The position numbers and the translations under genes were made by a program. From JBBTQJ01 sp038065755 (GTDB taxonomy: Bacteria > Patescibacteriota > Minisyncoccia > Minisyncoccales > Staskawiczbacteraceae), in contig JBBTQJ010000003.1 in NCBI GenBank assembly GCA_038065755.1, forward strand, positions 1 to 34,173: a stretch of DNA of 34,173 nucleotides, in the 5' to 3' direction. A model generated the notes under the pieces. That model had not been told where the DNA came from. It made no database searches and was given only the letters and a program-made list of their open reading frames with translations. This document shows, piece after piece, positions 15,940 to 23,498 of this stretch. The first letter of the stretch is position 1. The number at the start of each line of letters is the position of its first letter.

Positions 15940-16899
15940 ATGCAGTATTATATTAAAAAAATTGTTATTTTTTTATTTTTTGGCTGTTTTTTGGCTGACG
16001 GTGTTTTGACGGCTAACAAGGCGGAAATTAATACGGCGTCGCTGGAAGAATTAGATAGAATAACGGGGATAGGGCCGGCGTTGGCGCAAAAGATAATAGA
16101 CGCAAGACCTTTTTCTTCAATTGATGATTTAATAAGAGTAAGCGGCATAGGCGAAAAAACTTTGCAAAAAATTAAAGACCAGGGATTGGCATATGTTGCG
16201 GGTAAAACAGCCGCCACAGAGCCGATAACAGCGATAAACGAGCCAACAAAAGAAGCTCCAACAGAGTCGGCGGAGTCCCGGACTCCAGTGGCTTATCCGG
16301 TGGGGATAATTTTAAACGAAATTCTGCCTTCTCCGGAGGGCGCAGACGAAACAGAAGAATGGATTGAGGTTTTTAATCAAAATAGTTTTGAGATTGATTT
16401 GTTTAATTGGAAAATTAAAGATGTTAGCGGGGCTGTAAAAACTTATATTTTTCCCGAAAACAAAAAAATAGCCGGCCAGGGATATTTGATTTTAAAAAGG
16501 CCAGAAACAAAAATTACCCTAAATAATACCGAAGACGGCTTGGTTTTTTTAAATCCAAATCAAAAAACTATTGATTCTTTGTCTTATGACGCGGCTCCCA
16601 GGGGTCAATCTTACAATAAAACAAATTTCGGCTGGACGTGGAGCGATTTTTTAACCCCGGGATCGTTAAATAATATTTCTGAAAACAAACAAAACAACAA
16701 TAAAGCCGCAGCAGTATCTGAAGGCTTGCCCAATTCAAAAAAATCTGATATTAGTAAAGAAATTAATAAAAATTTTGGAACGGCAAATATTAGCGGTAAT
16801 AGGGCAAATCCTTGGTTCTTATTTTTAACAGCGCTAATAATAACAACGGCTTCTGCTGCAATAATTTTAATATTAAAAATAAGGTTTAAAAAAACCTAA
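15940..16899 (+). CDS. ComEA-type HhH / lamin-tail domain surface protein
   Basis: A 319-aa exported protein. Residues 1-24 are a signal peptide (KKIVIFLFFGCFLADGVLTA). A ComEA-like double helix-hairpin-helix follows (about 25-85: INTASLEELDRITGIGPALAQKI, then FSSIDDLIRVSGIGEKTLQKI), which binds DNA in competence systems. A linker leads to a lamin-tail domain (about 120-235: GIILNEILPSPEGADETEEWIEVFN...GQGYLILKRP...TWSDFLTPGSLN). The protein ends in a membrane helix (about 290-313) with a basic tail (KIRFKKT), so it is anchored with both domains outside. The fusion would place a DNA-binding domain at the surface, consistent with PilB-driven DNA uptake. It lies 8 bp before yebC. Confidence 0.85.
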   Translation: MQYYIKKIVIFLFFGCFLADGVLTANKAEINTASLEELDRITGIGPALAQKIIDARPFSSIDDLIRVSGIGEKTLQKIKDQGLAYVAGKTAATEPITAINEPTKEAPTESAESRTPVAYPVGIILNEILPSPEGADETEEWIEVFNQNSFEIDLFNWKIKDVSGAVKTYIFPENKKIAGQGYLILKRPETKITLNNTEDGLVFLNPNQKTIDSLSYDAAPRGQSYNKTNFGWTWSDFLTPGSLNNISENKQNNNKAAAVSEGLPNSKKSDISKEINKNFGTANISGNRANPWFLFLTALIITTASAAIILILKIRFKKT

Positions 16900-16907
16900 T
16901 ACCTAAT

Positions 16908-17639
16908 ATGTCAGGACATTCTCATGCAAAAACAGTAATGGCCACAAAAATGGCTAACGCCGCCAAAAAGGGCAAGGTTTTCTCCAAGTTTGGCCGGCTA
17001 ATCACTATTGCGGCAAAAGAAGGCGGCTCAGACCCTCTATCTAATTCTAAATTAAGAATGTCAATAGACCAGGCAAGGCAATTTAATATGCCCAAAGAAA
17101 ATATTGAAAGGGCTATAAAAAAGGGCACAGGAGAGCTGGCTGGTGAAAATTTAGAGGAAGTTTCTTTTGAGGGACTTGGACCCGGCGGCATTACTTTTAT
17201 AATTGAAGGAATTACAGACAACAAAAACAGAACTCTTGGCGAAATAAAAACGATTTTAAATCAAAACAACGGAAAATTGGCCGGAGAGGGCGCTGTGCGC
17301 TGGATGTTTAGCAGAAGGGGGGTTATAACAATAGAGACTGAAAATCAAACGTCAAATATAAAAAAAGAAGAGTTAGAGATGGCGGTTATTGAGGCGGGAG
17401 CCGAAGATGTTTATTTAAGCGACAACGCGTTTTTGGTTTATACAAAACCAGAAGAATTAGAAAAAGTTAAAAAAACCCTGGAAGAAAAACAAATAAAAAT
17501 TAATTCTTCTTCTTTGGATTGGGTTGCCAAAGAAGAAGTTGAGTTGCAAGAAAAAGAAAAAGAGCAGGCGCAAAAACTTTTTGAAGCCCTAGATGAAAAC
17601 GACGCAGTTAACAACATATACTTTAATTTAAAAAACTAA
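16908..17639 (+). CDS. yebC: YebC/PmpR-family protein
   Basis: A 243-aa member of the YebC/PmpR (TACO1) family, described as a DNA-binding regulator and, in some members, as helping ribosomes at proline-rich stalls. The start MSGHSHAKTVMATKMANAAKKGKVFSKFGRLI is the family signature (usually SGHSKWxxI; the W is missing). NPKSNxxLR-like DPLSNSKLRMSIDQARQFNMPKENIERAIKKG and the middle domain (YEGLGPGG-like FEGLGPGGITFIIE) follow, with RWMFSRRGVI and the C-terminal SLDWVAKEEVEL. Length is normal. In many bacteria yebC precedes ruvC; here an unknown gene and an HNH gene lie between them, so the old neighbourhood is partly kept. A bidirectional terminator follows. Confidence 0.95.
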   Translation: MSGHSHAKTVMATKMANAAKKGKVFSKFGRLITIAAKEGGSDPLSNSKLRMSIDQARQFNMPKENIERAIKKGTGELAGENLEEVSFEGLGPGGITFIIEGITDNKNRTLGEIKTILNQNNGKLAGEGAVRWMFSRRGVITIETENQTSNIKKEELEMAVIEAGAEDVYLSDNAFLVYTKPEELEKVKKTLEEKQIKINSSSLDWVAKEEVELQEKEKEQAQKLFEALDENDAVNNIYFNLKN

Positions 17640-17655
17640 AACTTTATCACTTGTT

Positions 17656-17675
17656 ATTCCCGCGAAAGCGGGAAT
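17656..17675. repeat. GC-rich hairpin repeat with GAAA loop
   Basis: ATTCCCGC-GAAA-GCGGGAAT has an 8-bp perfect stem and a GNRA-type loop, followed by CCAG. It stands out in this AT-rich intergenic region, resembles dispersed repeats seen in other bacterial genomes, and is separate from the adjacent terminator. Confidence 0.65.
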
Positions 17676-17682
17676 CCAGCAC

Positions 17683-17712
17683 AAAAAATCAGCGCCACTC
17701 CGCTGATTTTTT
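17683..17712. terminator. Bidirectional terminator between yebC and the 160/151-aa gene
   Basis: AAAAAATCAGCG (17683-17694), loop CCACTC, CGCTGATTTTTT (17701-17712): a perfect 12-bp stem with a T-run on both strands, serving yebC (+) and the gene ending at 17715 (-). Confidence 0.9.
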
Positions 17713-17714
17713 AT

Positions 17715-18170
17715 TTAATTATTCTCTGCTGATTTTTTAAGGCAGTTAATTATTTTCTGCCAATTTTCGAAGGTAATAATTTTTTTTGTTAATTCTTCAG
17801 CTTCTTTTAAATTTTGAGGAATATCAATGCCTATTTTTGATAATATTATCTCAATCTTCGCGGTTGCTCTTTTAACAAGTTCTTTTTGATCCGCCTGAAA
17901 TACTGCAGCCAAACCCCCTGTGTCTGCTTGAACTGACTGTAAATCAAACATTGCTATTTTTTCTATGTCTCCTGATCTTTTATAAGCCACTTCCATGCTA
18001 TCTGCCCTTTCATCCTTCGCATCTTCTTTTGTTTCTACAAACGCGTAATTAGGAGACAGGGGTCTGTGACGGGCATCCTCAACCAAGGACTCAAACCTCG
18101 TTTCTTCTGAAGATTTTATTTTTTTTGGTTCATCGAGATTAAAATTTGGCTCTCCTGGTTCTTTTGACAT
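17715..18170 (-). CDS. Hypothetical protein (151 aa)
   Basis: I start at ATG 18168-18170 (MSKEPGEPNFNLDEPKKI), because an upstream in-frame start at 18197 only adds residues encoded by AT-rich intergenic sequence. The product is polar and acidic at the N-terminus. The C-terminal half is predicted helical (DQKELVKRATAKIEIILSKIG and LKEAEELTKKIITFENWQKIINCLKKS), with no signal peptide, membrane helix or recognisable motif. It is a single minus-strand gene between yebC and the HNH-ruvC pair. I do not know its family. Confidence 0.6.
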   Translation of the reverse strand: MSKEPGEPNFNLDEPKKIKSSEETRFESLVEDARHRPLSPNYAFVETKEDAKDERADSMEVAYKRSGDIEKIAMFDLQSVQADTGGLAAVFQADQKELVKRATAKIEIILSKIGIDIPQNLKEAEELTKKIITFENWQKIINCLKKSAENN

Positions 18171-18308
18171 AAATTTTAAAAATTTAAAATTTATCAATTT
18201 AAAATTAAAAATTAGGATAATAATTTATTATCTTATATAATACCCTCCCCGCGGGCGATTTGTAAATGGTTGTCTAAAAAAATGCAAAGGGATTTTAGAC
18301 TTTATTTA

Positions 18309-18317
18309 TGCTATAAT
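18309..18317 (+). promoter_or_regulatory. Extended -10 promoter of the HNH-ruvC pair
   Basis: TGCTATAAT is a perfect extended -10 element (TGn-TATAAT); no good -35 is visible. Transcription should begin near 18324-18325, which is the ATG itself, so the message is probably leaderless. Confidence 0.5.
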
Positions 18318-18324
18318 TATATAT

Positions 18325-18978
18325 ATGACCGTAAAAAGAGTTAAAAAATATTCCGAAGAATGGAGAAAAAAGGTGAGCAAGGGTTGGTTTAAAAAGGGAA
18401 CTCTTTCTAAAAACAAGGGGCTACATTTAAGCGAAAATACAAAAAGAAAAATTAGCGAAGCGAACAAGGGCAGACCAAGCCCTAAAAAAGGTAAAAAAAT
18501 GCCCGAAGAACAAAGGTTAAAAATGATTGGAACTCTAAAGGGGGTGCATAGGTCGCCAAAAACAGAATTTAAAAGAGGACAAGGAGCGGGCGATAAAAAT
18601 AACGCTAGAAAACCTGGTGTAGGAGAAAAAATCAGTAAAGCTAAAAAAGGAAAACCACACTTAAATCAAAGGAGAGAAAATCATCCAAGGTGGAACGGCG
18701 ATGAAGCCCTAGAACACGAAAGAGTTAGAAAACGTATTGAATATAAAATTTGGAGAGAAATAATTTTTTCGAGAGATAATTGGACATGCCAAAAATGTAA
18801 AAATAAAGGTGGAGAATTAAATGTGCATCATATTTTTAATTTTGCTGATTTTTTAGATTTACGCATATCAATCGATAATGGTATAACCTTATGCAGAAAT
18901 TGCCATAAAAAATTCCACAGGATGTTCGGTGTAAAAAATAACACAAGAAAAAAACTCATAAAATTTTTAAGTATATGA
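18325..18978 (+). CDS. NUMOD3-containing HNH endonuclease (homing-type)
   Basis: A 217-aa basic protein. The N-terminal half carries NUMOD3-type DNA-binding segments (LSENTKRKISEANKGRPSPKKG and the similar VGEKISKAKKGKPH) typical of homing endonucleases. The C-terminal HNH domain has CQKC (about 155-158), NVHHIF (about 168-173), ISIDNGITLCRNCHKKFH (about 180-197): two CxxC zinc knuckles and the catalytic His pair followed by Asn. It should nick or cut DNA at a specific site, possibly spreading itself. It overlaps ruvC by 4 bp (ATGA) and shares its promoter, so ruvC expression depends on its transcript. No intron or intein is visible, so it is free-standing. Confidence 0.88.
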   Translation: MTVKRVKKYSEEWRKKVSKGWFKKGTLSKNKGLHLSENTKRKISEANKGRPSPKKGKKMPEEQRLKMIGTLKGVHRSPKTEFKRGQGAGDKNNARKPGVGEKISKAKKGKPHLNQRRENHPRWNGDEALEHERVRKRIEYKIWREIIFSRDNWTCQKCKNKGGELNVHHIFNFADFLDLRISIDNGITLCRNCHKKFHRMFGVKNNTRKKLIKFLSI

Positions 18979-19463
18979 TTATCATAGGAATAGATCCAGG
19001 GGTTGCCACGATAGGATATGCTATTATTAGAAAAAATAAAAACCGCGCGTTAGAGGTTGTTGATTTTGGATGTATAATAACTGACAAGTTTTCAACGGCC
19101 GGAGAAAGGTTAAAAAAAATATATAAAGAAACCGCAAAATTGATAGAAAAATATAAGCCGGATATAATGTCTATTGAAAGCGTATTCTTTTTTAAAAATT
19201 TAAAAACCGTGATGCCGGTGAGCCAGGCAAAAGGAGTTTTATTGCTGGTCGCCGCAGAAAAAAAACTGCTAACGTGCGAGTTTACCCCCCTTCAAATGAA
19301 AATGGCCGTAGCGGGATATGGCCGAGCGAAAAAAAAACAGGTACAAGAAATGATAAAAAAAACAGTTGACATAAGCGAGTTTGATCTTAAAAAAAATAAC
19401 AGAAAAAAAGACGATGCTTTTGATGCTTTGGGTGTAGCAATTTGCGCCTCGTTAAATCGTTAA
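18975..19463 (+). CDS. ruvC: Holliday junction resolvase RuvC
   Basis: RuvC cuts four-way junctions symmetrically after RuvAB migration. The 162-aa product has normal length and the four acidic residues of the RNase H fold: Asp in MIIIGIDPGVATIGYAII (residue 7), Glu in MSIESVFFFKN (about 68), and the Asp pair in RKKDDAFDALGVAIC near the C-terminus. It also has PVSQAKGVLLL and TPLQMKMAVAGYGRAKKKQVQ, both typical. The ATG overlaps the HNH gene stop (ATGA), which suggests translational coupling. No terminator follows; an inverted-repeat element starts 26 bp downstream. Confidence 0.96.
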   Translation: MIIIGIDPGVATIGYAIIRKNKNRALEVVDFGCIITDKFSTAGERLKKIYKETAKLIEKYKPDIMSIESVFFFKNLKTVMPVSQAKGVLLLVAAEKKLLTCEFTPLQMKMAVAGYGRAKKKQVQEMIKKTVDISEFDLKKNNRKKDDAFDALGVAICASLNR

Positions 19464-19488
19464 GGCTAAGGGTGTTAATAAGTGAAGG

Positions 19489-19627
19489 GTTGACCCCGTT
19501 AGAAATATTTTACTAAATAATTTTAATAAAAATTATTTAATTGTTGCGTCTAATTATTATAATCTTCGGATATAGATTTTTTATGTTTAAAAAGTTATTC
19601 ACAAGACATATTTCTAACGGGGTTGAC
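19489..19627. repeat. 139-bp inverted-repeat element (MITE-like)
   Basis: Terminal arms 19489-19508 and 19608-19627 are inverted copies of 20 bp with two mismatches; the inner 16 bp (ACCCCGTTAGAAATAT) match perfectly. Inside lies a second perfect 11-bp stem (19514-19524 with 19529-19539). No transposase frame of any size is present. The right arm ends in TTGAC, which forms most of a -35 box (see the promoter at 19623-19650). Confidence 0.7.
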
Positions 19628-19650
19628 AATAATTTATGAAAAAATATAAT
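19623..19650 (+). promoter_or_regulatory. Consensus sigma70-type promoter at the element's edge
   Basis: TTGACA (19623-19628), a 16-bp spacer and TATAAT (19645-19650): both hexamers perfect. Predicted start near 19657. It reads out of the inverted-repeat element towards the acidic ORF, leaving a leader of about 98 nt. Confidence 0.65.
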
Positions 19651-19754
19651 AGGGACAAGGGATAAAAAATTAAGGTCGATTATTAAATAAAACTTATTTT
19701 TTTAATAAATTAATTTTTTCTTTTTTATTAAAAAAATATGTTTAAAAATAAAAC

Positions 19755-19904
19755 ATGGAAGAGGAATTTTTAACCAGACTAATTAACCAAGATGACCTAG
19801 ATGAAGACATTGATCTTGGCGACGAAGAAGAAACAGAAGAAGAACCGGACGAAGAAGAAACAGGCGACGTTGACGGCGACGAAGAAGAAACAGAAGAAGA
19901 ATAA
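19755..19904 (+). CDS. Very acidic 49-aa protein
   Basis: ATG at 19755 opens a 49-codon frame: MEEEFLTRLINQDDLDEDID and then a run of Asp/Glu with the repeated word GDEEETEEE. About 60% of the residues are Asp or Glu, with one Arg and no Lys. A perfect consensus promoter (19623-19650) precedes it and a strong terminator (19911-19943) follows it, so it looks like a real, separate, highly expressed unit. Acidic tails of this kind occur in nucleic-acid mimics, RNA polymerase delta and chaperone-like proteins, but nothing here points to one of them. Family not recognised. The leader is very T/A-rich and has no clear ribosome-binding site. Confidence 0.6.
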   Translation: MEEEFLTRLINQDDLDEDIDLGDEEETEEEPDEEETGDVDGDEEETEEE

Positions 19905-19910
19905 AAACAA

Positions 19911-19943
19911 AAAAAACAAGGCCATAAAATGGCTTTGTTTTTT
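19911..19943 (+). terminator. Terminator after the acidic ORF
   Basis: A stem of about 15 bp (AAAACAAGGCCAT with ATGGCTTTGTTTT, 3-nt loop AAA, one G-U pair) ending in TTTTTT. It lies between the acidic ORF and the PBP gene and argues against a PBP start at 19929, which would be inside the hairpin. Confidence 0.85.
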
Positions 19944-19979
19944 ATTGATTTTTTGCAAAAAAAGCATATAATTAAAAAG

Positions 19980-22115
19980 ATGAACTGGAAAAAATTTATA
20001 TTTTCTGTAATAAAATACCTGTCTTTTTTGTTTTTATTTTCTTGCGCCCTTGTTGTGCTTTTGTTTTTTTATTACACCTATAATCTGCCCAGGCCGGAAA
20101 AATTTACTGAAAACTCTTTTATACAATCAACTAAAATTTATGACAGAACCGGCAAGGTGCTTTTATATGATATTTATGGAGAAGAAAAAAGAGAAATTGT
20201 CCCTTTTAATAAAATCTCAAACGACATCAAAAACGCCATAATATCTTCTGAAGACGCCAGATTTTACGATCATTTTGGCATAGACCCGGAGGGAATAATA
20301 AGGGCTATTTTGGTTGATTTAAAATTGCAATCAACCAGCCAGGGGGGGTCAACAATAACCCAACAGCTCATCCGTTCTGTTTATTTGACAAGAAAAAAAA
20401 CTTTGGCCAGAAAAATTAGAGAGGCTGTTTTGAGCATAGAAATAGAAAGAAGATACTCTAAAGACCAGATTTTTGAATGGTATTTAAATAAAATTCCTTT
20501 TGGAGAAAATAATTATGGGGTTCAGGCGGCCAGTCAAACCTATTTTAACAAGCCGGCCTCTGGTGTTTCTTTGGCTGAGGCCGCCATATTGGCTGCGATA
20601 ATTCCAGCCCCAAGCTATTATTCTCCTTATGGACAGCATAAAAACGAATTGTTACAAAAAAAGGATAATATTTTAGAAAGAATGCAGGATTTGGGATATA
20701 TCAATAACGAACAATTAAACTTTGCAAAAAATGAAAAAATAAATTTTTCCGGCATTACCCGCCCCATAAAAGCTCCCCATTTTGTAATGTATATTAAAAA
20801 ATATTTAGAAGATAAATATGAAGAAAGTTTTTTAAAAGAAAAAGGACTGAGGGTTTACACCACCATAGATTGGGATTTGCAAAGTTTTGTAGAAAAAACC
20901 ATAGAAGAGGCCGATGAAAACAATAAACAGTTTAATGCTAATAATGCGGCCTGTGTTGTTATTAATCCCAAAAACGGTGAAATTTTATCTTTGGTTGGCT
21001 CTAAAAATTATTTTCAGGAATCTTATCCTTTGGGGTGTGATGAAGAAATTAAAGCAGATTGTTTATTTGAACCTAAATTTGACGTGGCCACAATGGGTAA
21101 TCGCCAACCTGGGTCATCTTTTAAACCATTTGTTTATGCCGCTGCTTTTAAAAAGGGATTTGCGCCGGAAACCGTTTTATGGGATGTTAAAACAGAATTT
21201 AATCCCTATTGTAATCCCGATGGCAACCAGGAGGTTGATAGATATGGGTTGCGGTGTTATAGCCCTCAAAACTATGATCAAAATTATCGCGGTAAAGTAA
21301 CTTTGCGCCAATCGTTAGCCGGATCTTTAAATTTGCCTTCTGTAAAAATTTTATACCTTGCGGGAATGGAAAATTCTCTTCAGGTTGCAAAAGATTTTGG
21401 AATAACAACATTAAATGATCCAGATAGATACGGATTGTCTTTGGTGTTGGGCGGAGGTGAAATAAACCTGCTGGAACTTACCTCTGCGTATGGTGTTTTT
21501 GCCACAGAGGGCGTAGGGGCGCCCATTGTCAGTATTTTAAAAATAGAAGACAGTGAAGGAAATATTATTGAAGAAAATAAAAAAGAGCCAACCAAGGTTT
21601 TAAACACAGAAACGGCAAGGGAAATAAATAGTGTTTTGTCTGATAATAACGCAAGAACTCCTATTTTTGGACCAAGCTCTGCCCTTTATTTTAACAACTA
21701 CCAAGTTGCCGCAAAAACCGGAACCACTCAAAGCTTTAAAGATGCATGGACTTTTGGATATACTCCATTTATTACAATAGGTGTTTGGGTGGGAAACAAT
21801 AATAATTCTCCTATAAATAAAAAAACAGGGGTTGGATTAGCCGCCCCTATTTGGAGAAAAATTATGGAAAAAACACTATCTTCTTATCCTGTAGAAAATT
21901 TTACGCCTCCGGGTATAAAAAAAAATACAAATCCAGTTTTATCGGGACAATTACAGCCAGACGACCATAATACTATACTATATTATATTAATAAAGAAGA
22001 TCCTCTGGGCCCCCTGCAAAAAACACCCTCTCAAGACCCGCAATATGCTTTATGGCAAATCGGAATAAATAATTGGCTTTTGCGACATCAAGAACAACAA
22101 TTAGAATTAGAATAA
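19980..22115 (+). CDS. Class A penicillin-binding protein (PBP1A-type)
   Basis: A bifunctional murein synthase (glycosyltransferase GT51 plus transpeptidase). I start at ATG 19980 (MNWKKFIFSVIKYLSFLFLF), since the longer frame from 19929 starts inside a terminator; this gives 711 aa. Residues ~7-32 are the membrane anchor. The GT51 domain shows SSEDARFYDHFGIDPEGI (catalytic Glu), GGSTITQQLIRSVYLTRKKTLARK, RRYSKDQIFEWYLNKIPFG and GVQAASQTYFNK. The transpeptidase shows RQPGSSFKPFVYAAAF (Ser-x-x-Lys), AGSLNLPSV (SxN) and AAKTGTTQSFKDAW (KTG). The active-site motifs are intact, so these cells make their own peptidoglycan. It stands alone between two terminators. Confidence 0.96.
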   Translation: MNWKKFIFSVIKYLSFLFLFSCALVVLLFFYYTYNLPRPEKFTENSFIQSTKIYDRTGKVLLYDIYGEEKREIVPFNKISNDIKNAIISSEDARFYDHFGIDPEGIIRAILVDLKLQSTSQGGSTITQQLIRSVYLTRKKTLARKIREAVLSIEIERRYSKDQIFEWYLNKIPFGENNYGVQAASQTYFNKPASGVSLAEAAILAAIIPAPSYYSPYGQHKNELLQKKDNILERMQDLGYINNEQLNFAKNEKINFSGITRPIKAPHFVMYIKKYLEDKYEESFLKEKGLRVYTTIDWDLQSFVEKTIEEADENNKQFNANNAACVVINPKNGEILSLVGSKNYFQESYPLGCDEEIKADCLFEPKFDVATMGNRQPGSSFKPFVYAAAFKKGFAPETVLWDVKTEFNPYCNPDGNQEVDRYGLRCYSPQNYDQNYRGKVTLRQSLAGSLNLPSVKILYLAGMENSLQVAKDFGITTLNDPDRYGLSLVLGGGEINLLELTSAYGVFATEGVGAPIVSILKIEDSEGNIIEENKKEPTKVLNTETAREINSVLSDNNARTPIFGPSSALYFNNYQVAAKTGTTQSFKDAWTFGYTPFITIGVWVGNNNNSPINKKTGVGLAAPIWRKIMEKTLSSYPVENFTPPGIKKNTNPVLSGQLQPDDHNTILYYINKEDPLGPLQKTPSQDPQYALWQIGINNWLLRHQEQQLELE

Positions 22116-22147
22116 AAAAACTATCTGATAAAATTAGATAGTTTTTT
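22115..22147. terminator. Bidirectional terminator between PBP and dnaN
   Basis: AAAAAACTATCT (22115-22126), a 9-nt loop and AGATAGTTTTTT (22136-22147): a perfect 12-bp stem with T-runs on both strands for the two convergent genes. Confidence 0.9.
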
Positions 22148-22163
22148 GTTTGTTTTTTGGTTT

Positions 22164-23288
22164 TTATGTTGATTTAATTGGCATTATTACATAAATATAA
22201 CTTACATCTCCTACTGGTTTTAACACGCATGGTCCCTCTTCTTTACTTATTTCAAAAATTACTTCTGAACTTTTTATATTTAAAAGACCATCTATTAAAA
22301 ATTTATAATTAAATGAAACAGTTATAGAATCTCCTTCTATTTTTGCTGGCATAACAGATTGGCTTTGTCCAATTTCTGGATTTTGAGAAAATATCTCAAC
22401 TTCTTTGTTTTGCTGGTTAATTGTAATTTTTACTTCGTTAATTTTACCAGAAAATAAAGAAGCTGTTTTAATTTGATTTAAAAATTCATCTCTTTTAAGG
22501 ATAGTGCTTGTTTTAAATTTTTTAGGGATAATTTCTTCATAATTAGGATATTCTCCATCTATTAACCTAGATGTAATTTGAACTTGTGGATGTGTCGCCT
22601 CTTTCATGGGAAATTCAAACATTGTCTGGTGGGGAGAAAAATATATTTTAAGAATACCTTCTTTTTCTGATAAAATATTTATTATTTCTTTAGCTGGTTT
22701 TTGGGGAAGTATAAATGACCTATCTTTTTTAACTGGTGAATTGAGGATAATATTTTTTTCGGCGAGCCGAAAACTGTCGGTTGATGCTATTTTTATTAAA
22801 TTTTTAGAAAAAACAAAATAAATACCAGAAATTTCCGGCCTTGTTTGAGAAATAGAAGCGATATCAACAACCTGTGAAATACCATAACAAAATTTTTTAT
22901 TATCAACTTCTAAATATTCTAAATTATTGAATTCTGGTATTATTGGGAACTCTTCTGGGTTATGTCCTTGTATTTGATTTTTTAAATTTTTACACTCGAT
23001 ATATAGGCTTTGTTTTTTTTCTTCCAATAAAATTTTTTCATCTGGCAATAAAGAAATAAAGCTGGAAAAAAACTTAGCGGGGACTGCTATTTTTCCTTTT
23101 TTTATAATTTTTGTTAAAATCCATAATTTAATTGCTGTTTCTAAATCGGTTGAGGTTAGACTTAAAAAATTATCTTCAGCCTCTATTAAAACATTATCCA
23201 AAATTGGAAGGGATAAATTTTTTCCAACCATTCTTTCTGATATATTTAGGCCGTTTTTAAGATTTTCTTTTAAAATTTCAACTTTCAT
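22164..23288 (-). CDS. dnaN: DNA polymerase III beta subunit (sliding clamp)
   Basis: The beta clamp encircles DNA and tethers polymerase III. The 374-aa product has the family's three repeated domains. It begins MKVEILKENLKNGLNISERM, followed by SLPILDNVLIEAEDNFLSLTSTDLETAIK (domain 1), ISGIYFVFSKNLIKIASTDSFRLAEK (domain 2), IDGEYPNYEEIIPKKF and, at the C-terminus, EISKEEGPCVLKPVGDVSYIYVIMPIKS, close to the usual xxPMR ending (here MPIKS). It follows dnaA on the minus strand with a 210-bp AT-rich gap and may have its own promoter there. Delta (holA) at 5916 loads this clamp. Confidence 0.96.
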   Translation of the reverse strand: MKVEILKENLKNGLNISERMVGKNLSLPILDNVLIEAEDNFLSLTSTDLETAIKLWILTKIIKKGKIAVPAKFFSSFISLLPDEKILLEEKKQSLYIECKNLKNQIQGHNPEEFPIIPEFNNLEYLEVDNKKFCYGISQVVDIASISQTRPEISGIYFVFSKNLIKIASTDSFRLAEKNIILNSPVKKDRSFILPQKPAKEIINILSEKEGILKIYFSPHQTMFEFPMKEATHPQVQITSRLIDGEYPNYEEIIPKKFKTSTILKRDEFLNQIKTASLFSGKINEVKITINQQNKEVEIFSQNPEIGQSQSVMPAKIEGDSITVSFNYKFLIDGLLNIKSSEVIFEISKEEGPCVLKPVGDVSYIYVIMPIKST

Positions 23289-23498
23289 TTTTTTAATAAT
23301 ATTAATTAATTTAATTAAATAATTTAATTGTTGTTAGCGGGTGTTTATTTTTTTTAATATTAAGCGTAAAAAATATTTTTTAGTCTTAATTTTATTGTGT
23401 AAATACTGTGTAATAATTATAGTAATAAATTGTAAAATATTTTATTATAAATTTTGTTTTTAAAATTTTCACAATAATTACTATTTTTTTACCACGAC

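Noticed and set aside
19929..19979. A longer start for the penicillin-binding protein at 19929
   Set aside because: That ATG lies in the right arm of a strong terminator stem and the added residues are not typical; MNWKKF at 19980 is followed directly by the membrane anchor.
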